Source: Mycoplasmopsis bovigenitalium
GTDB taxonomy: Bacteria > Bacillota_I > Bacilli_A > Mycoplasmatales > Metamycoplasmataceae
NCBI RefSeq assembly: GCF_900660525.1
Contig: NZ_LR214970.1
Location: 434,001-498,000 of the forward strand
DNA length: 64,000 bases
Reading direction: 5' to 3'
This document shows, piece by piece, positions 59,967 through 64,000 of the stretch (positions are counted from its first letter, which is position 1; each line of letters opens with the position of its first letter). A program made the position numbers and the translations under genes. The notes below the pieces were generated by a model. The model was not told where the DNA came from. It saw only the letters and a program-made list of their open reading frames with translations, and searched no databases.

Positions 59967-60920
59967 TTAATTAAAAGTTAAATTATCCATAATTTTAACA
60001 AGAGTTTTTGCGATTTTTCATTCTCTCTGTGTATGCGCGGTTTTACTTAACATAAATAATTTTGAATTTTGCATTGCCTTATGCAAATCATATGCTCCAG
60101 ATGGGCGACAATCAATGTCATATTCTCCGTGCACAATATAAGTTTCAATATGTTTAATTTTGTCAATATTATTCAAAATATAATTTTCAGGCATTCATGC
60201 TTTATTGTAAAAATAGTAGTTTTCTAAAAAAGCTATTTCAGCAGTTTCTTTTGGATATTTATGTGCGTCAAAATTAACTTTATTAACACTAATTAGAGCT
60301 GTTTCTCAATTTGTTCAATGTATAAAAGCTTTATTGCGAATATTTTCATCATTACTATTCATCATTTCATAATATGAGTTTAGGATATTTTTCTTTTGCT
60401 CTGGACTCAAAATTGAAGTATATTTTTCAAATTCGATTGGTTTAAGATAACTTGCTCCTTCTTGAAATAATCAATCTACATCACTTTGACGATTAAGATA
60501 TATGCCTCTTAAAACTAATTTTGATACATTTTGCGGATATTTTATTGCATAACAAAGTGATAAAGTAGTGCCTCATGAACCGCCAAAAAGAATTCACTTG
60601 TCAATTTTTAAAATTTTGCGAATATTCTCCAAATCTTCAATCAAAAAATCCGTTGTATTGTTATTTGTAAGCATCGATGGAGTTGATTTGCCACAACCTC
60701 TTTGGTCAATCAAGATAATTTTGTATTTTTTGGGGTCAAAAAATCTGCGACAAACAGGACTAGTTCCACCGCCTGGCCCGCCATGAACATAAACGACTGG
60801 TATACCATTAGGATTCCCGCTTATTTCATAGTAAATTTTGTGTTCGCTATCATTAGGATTATAAAATTTTTTTAAATAAGGTTCTATTTCTGGATACAAA
60901 TATTTAAGATAACTTTTCAT
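59967..60920 (-). CDS. pip: Proline iminopeptidase (alpha/beta hydrolase, S33)
   Basis: 317 residues. VYVHGGPGGGTSP is the oxyanion loop, IDQRGCGKS the next conserved block, GGSWGTTLSLCY the nucleophile elbow (Ser), HGEYDIDCRP the Asp and the C-terminal AHTQREW the His region. It removes N-terminal proline from peptides supplied by uptake. Two TGA Trp codons in the nucleophile region hide it in a standard-code reading. ATG 60920 follows a hairpin after aspS. Confidence 0.93.
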
Positions 60921-60930
60921 AAAATTATTA

Positions 60931-60954
60931 TAAAACTTTCCCAAACGGGAAAGT
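60931..60954 (-). terminator. Terminator or attenuator between aspS and pip
   Basis: Stem ACTTTCCC/GGGAAAGT (60935-60942 and 60947-60954) with a four-base loop; a short T-run follows on the minus strand, only 15 bp before the pip ATG. Confidence 0.7.
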
Positions 60955-60975
60955 CTTAAAATGCAAACTTTTATA

Positions 60976-62682
60976 CTAATCTTCTTTGACTTCAATAAAT
61001 AATTCATCGAGTTGTTTTTTATCAACCGAACTTGGCGCTTGAGTAAATACATCTTGCGCTTTTGCATTTTTTGGAAATGCAATTACGTCGCGAATACTTT
61101 TTTCATTGGTCAAAATCATCACAAGTCTGTCAAGACCCAAACCAATTCCACAGTGAGGAGGAACACCATATTTAAATGAGTTTATGAATCAACCAAATTT
61201 TGATTGTTGTTTTTCTTTATCCATACCAATCATTTCAAACATTTTTTGTTGTGTTTTAGAGTCGTAAATTCTTGCAGAACCCGAACCTAATTCAAATCCA
61301 TTTAAAACTAAATCATAACTTCGAGCCATGACTTTATCAAGTGGCAATGAATCCAATTCATCTAATTCATGGTCAAATTGAGTAAATGGATGGTGTGCTG
61401 CTTGTCAAGAGTTATTTTCCTCATCATATTCAAACATTGGTCAGTCAGTAACTCAAGATAAATGATATGTATCTGCCTTGGCATATTGGAACATTTCGTT
61501 TAATTCAACACGAACAGCTCCAAGCGCTTTTGAACAGTTTTCATATGTGTTAGCAACAATGAAATAAGAACCGTGTTTATTTTTTCTTTTTTCAATTAGA
61601 TTATATACAGATTGGGAAACTTTGTTGGCAAAATTACTATGTGTAATTTCACCATTTTCAACAACAAAATAAAACAAAATATTAGCTTTATTTTTCAGAG
61701 CAATTTCCGCAAGTTGTTTAAAATCTTTTTTAGTAATTATTGTATCTACTTGCAATAGTCTTTTTGCAGGAGAATTTTTGATAATATCGAAATCAGTATC
61801 TAAGCAAAAATCATTTATATCTTCAATTTTATATCCAAATCTTAAGTCAGGTTTGTCTGTTCCATAGTCTCTTAAAGCATCAAAATACTTGATTCTTGCC
61901 AATGGTGTAACTAAATTAAGACCTAGTTGAGCAAAAATATGCTTAAACAATTCTTCAATATATTTTTGAAAATCCTCAACATTTAAAAATGCAGCCTCAA
62001 TATCAAGTTGAGTAAATTCGGGTTGACGGTCTTTTCTGCCATCTTCATCCCTAAAACATCTTGCAAATTGATAATATTTTTCAAAGCCAGATACCATTAA
62101 TAATTGTTTAAAAAGTTGCGGGCTTTGTGGTAATGCTCAAAATTCATTTGCATTTCTTGTTGGAACTAAAAAGTCTCTAGCGCCCTCAGGTGTTGAACGT
62201 GCCAACATTGGTGTTTCAATATCAATAAAGCCATTTTTATGCATAAATTCACGCACAGCAAACATTAAATTACTTTTTAAAATTATGTTATTTTGCATCT
62301 TATTTCTGCGCAAGTCTAAAAAACGATATTTTAGTCTTAAATCTTCGTTAACATTTATATCATCGCGAATTGCAAAAGGTAATTCTTCAAGCGACTCTGA
62401 AAAAATAAGATAATTTTCAACAATAATTTCAATAGCGCCACTTTTTAAGTCTTTATTTACACTTTTTCGAGCTACAACTTGACCACTAACTTCAATAACA
62501 CTTTCTTTATTAATATGAACATCTTTATTGAAAACACATTGAACAATTCCGCTTCTATCTCTTAAATCGATGAATGTTAATTCACCAAAACGACGTTTAT
62601 TTGCAACAAAGCCGTGAATTGTTACTTTTTGGCCAATATTATTAATACCTAATTCTGAATTATTGATATATTTTGATTTCAT
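60976..62682 (-). CDS. aspS: Aspartyl-tRNA synthetase
   Basis: 568 residues. OB-fold anticodon domain [24 protein letters not shown] at the N-terminus; class II motif 2 [22 protein letters not shown], the bacterial GAD-type insertion, and motif 3 [16 protein letters not shown] codons at 62134 and 61441 are Trp. GGAG site before ATG 62682. It charges tRNA-Asp. Confidence 0.97.
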
Positions 62683-63005
62683 TATTCTCCTAAATTTTGA
62701 TTTTAATTATATTTTATTTACAATTTACCAATATAAAAATTAACATAAATTATTAAATATTGCAATTGCCAAAATTGTCAAGCATTTTCAAAAATAAATA
62801 TTTATAATTATTATTAATTATTTAATTTAATTATTATAATAAGCTACATAAATATTTTTTTAAATTTGTTTCTTTGCTAAAATTAAAGTGCTATTTTATT
62901 GATCGAATAAATTAGCCATGGATAGGATGCGGATGAAAGGCCGCACTTAGGTTGGTTTAGCGCTAAAACAATTTATATTTAACAAAATGAAAGGAAATAT
63001 ATAAC
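62683..63005 (+). promoter_or_regulatory. tuf upstream region with GC-rich structured leader
   Basis: A -10 box TATAAT lies at 62835-62840, giving a leader of about 155 nt. Between 62915 and 62968 the GC content jumps: hairpin TGCGG/CCGCA (62928-62932 and 62941-62945) and a perfect palindrome TTTAGCGCTAAA (62956-62967). A short frame ATG 62918 to TAG 62950 (MDRMRMKGRT) contains AGG, CGG and CGC Arg codons. The AAAGGAAAT site precedes ATG 63006. The upstream 150 bp are plain AT-rich sequence with no gene. Confidence 0.55.
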
Positions 63006-64000
63006 ATGGCAAAAATAGATTTTAGTCGTTCAAAAGAACACGTTAATATCGGTACAATCGGTCACGTTGACCACGGTAAAACTACTCTTACTGCTGCTAT
63101 TGCTTCTACATTAGCTAAAAAAGGTTTAGCTGAAGCTCGTGACTATGCATCAATTGACAACGCACCAGAAGAAAGAGAACGTGGTATTACAATTAATACT
63201 TCACACATCGAATACGAAACTGAAGCTCGTCACTATGCACACGTTGACTGTCCTGGTCACGCCGACTACATTAAAAACATGATTACCGGTGCTGCACAAA
63301 TGGATGGTGCTATCCTAGTTGTTGCTGCAACTGACGGGGCTATGCCTCAAACACGTGAACACATTCTACTTTCAAAACAAGTTGGTGTTCCACGTATGGT
63401 TGTTTTCTTAAACAAAACAGACATGCTTTCAGAAGATGAAGCTGAAATGGTTGACCTAGTTGAAATGGAAGTTCGTGAACTTCTATCAAAATACGGTTTT
63501 GATGGCGACAACACTCCATTTATCCGTGGATCAGCTGCTAAAGCTTTAGCTGGTGAAGCTCAATGAGAAGAAAAAATTATGGAGTTAATGAACGCTGTTG
63601 ACACATGAATCGAAACTCCTATTAAAGAATTCGACAAACCATTCTTAATGGCAGTTGAAGACGTATTTACAATTTCAGGTCGTGGTACAGTTGCTACAGG
63701 TCGTGTTGAACGTGGTAGATTAAACTTAAACGAAGAAGTTGAAATCGTTGGTCTAAAACAAACCAAAAAAACTGTTGTTACAGGTATGGAAATGTTTAGA
63801 AAAAACCTTAAAGAAGTTCAAGCTGGTGACAACGCAGGTCTATTGCTACGTGGTGTTGAAAGATCAGCTATCGAACGTGGTCAAGTTCTAGCAAAACCAG
63901 GTTCAATTGTTCCTCACACAGAATTCCAAGCTCAAATCTATGTTCTAACAAAAGATGAGGGTGGACGTCACACACCATTCTTCAAAAACTATAAACCTCA
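63006..64000 (+). CDS. tuf: Elongation factor Tu (5' part)
   Basis: First 331 residues; the gene runs out of the window. G1 GHVDHGKTT, switch region [14 protein letters not shown]3 DCPGHADY, G4 NKTDM, then domain 2 starting with [18 protein letters not shown]. It delivers aminoacyl-tRNA to the ribosome. Codon use is biased towards C-ending codons compared with neighbours, as expected for a very highly expressed gene. TGA codons at 63564 and 63606 are Trp. Confidence 0.98.

Overview
The window is from a mollicute of the Mycoplasma type. It is very AT-rich, and most genes read through only if TGA codes for tryptophan (for example the Trp in 'ATWWIRQA' of the sigma factor and in 'GGSWGTT' of the peptidase). 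Gene content fits the hominis-like mycoplasmas (Metamycoplasma/Mycoplasmopsis): coiled-coil insertions in ABC ATPases, a lipoprotein nuclease beside an ABC importer, paired deoxynucleoside kinases, and many lipoproteins. I cannot name the species. I see no tRNA, rRNA or CRISPR array.

Layout. 1-1089 is the 3' part of oppF. 1302-1748 is a small membrane protein. 1769-4376 is a small islet carrying an ABC-2 exporter, bounded by insertion-sequence relics and a perfect 17-bp direct repeat; it seems to have landed at the 3' end of hpt and separated hpt from its old terminator. 4369-12641 is a long minus-strand run: efp, an Asp23-like gene, mnmA, alaS, ruvX, a methyltransferase-like gene, greA, two deoxynucleoside kinases and hpt. 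12803-15397 holds pncB-plsY and lemA; 15478-19091 holds a DUF3137-like gene and lepA. 19190-23596 (plus) holds a choline-kinase-like gene and a large superfamily 1 helicase with a nuclease-like C-terminus. 23617-26503 (minus) is an S1-domain gene, a catalytically degenerate glucose-6-phosphate isomerase paralogue and the true pgi. 26718-33541 is a plus-strand information-processing cluster (glyS-dnaG-rpoD-nif3-dut). 33593-34913 is pgsA and a membrane protein.

34990-45218 is the surface region: a lipoprotein, then a seven-gene operon with a solute-binding lipoprotein, a staphylococcal-nuclease-type lipoprotein, an ABC ATPase with about 300 extra residues, two permeases, a small membrane protein and another lipoprotein. 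It resembles the MG185-MG189 / Mhp379 arrangement and probably couples cutting of external nucleic acid to import. 45330-53322 is rpoB-rpoC (minus). 53684-59161 (plus) has nfo, a membrane protein with a long Asn/Glu-rich tail, a thioredoxin-fold protein and uvrC. 59182-62682 (minus) has a hypothetical gene, a proline iminopeptidase and aspS. The window ends inside tuf, which has an unusually GC-rich structured leader.

Main points of interest: the transposon-like ABC islet with its candidate operator; the pgi pseudoenzyme; the nuclease-coupled importer and its structured leader; six copies of a roughly 35-40-bp intergenic repeat; three genes whose -10 box is exactly 6 nt before the ATG (likely leaderless mRNAs); Arg32 in EF-P; and rifampicin-resistance-type residues in RpoB.
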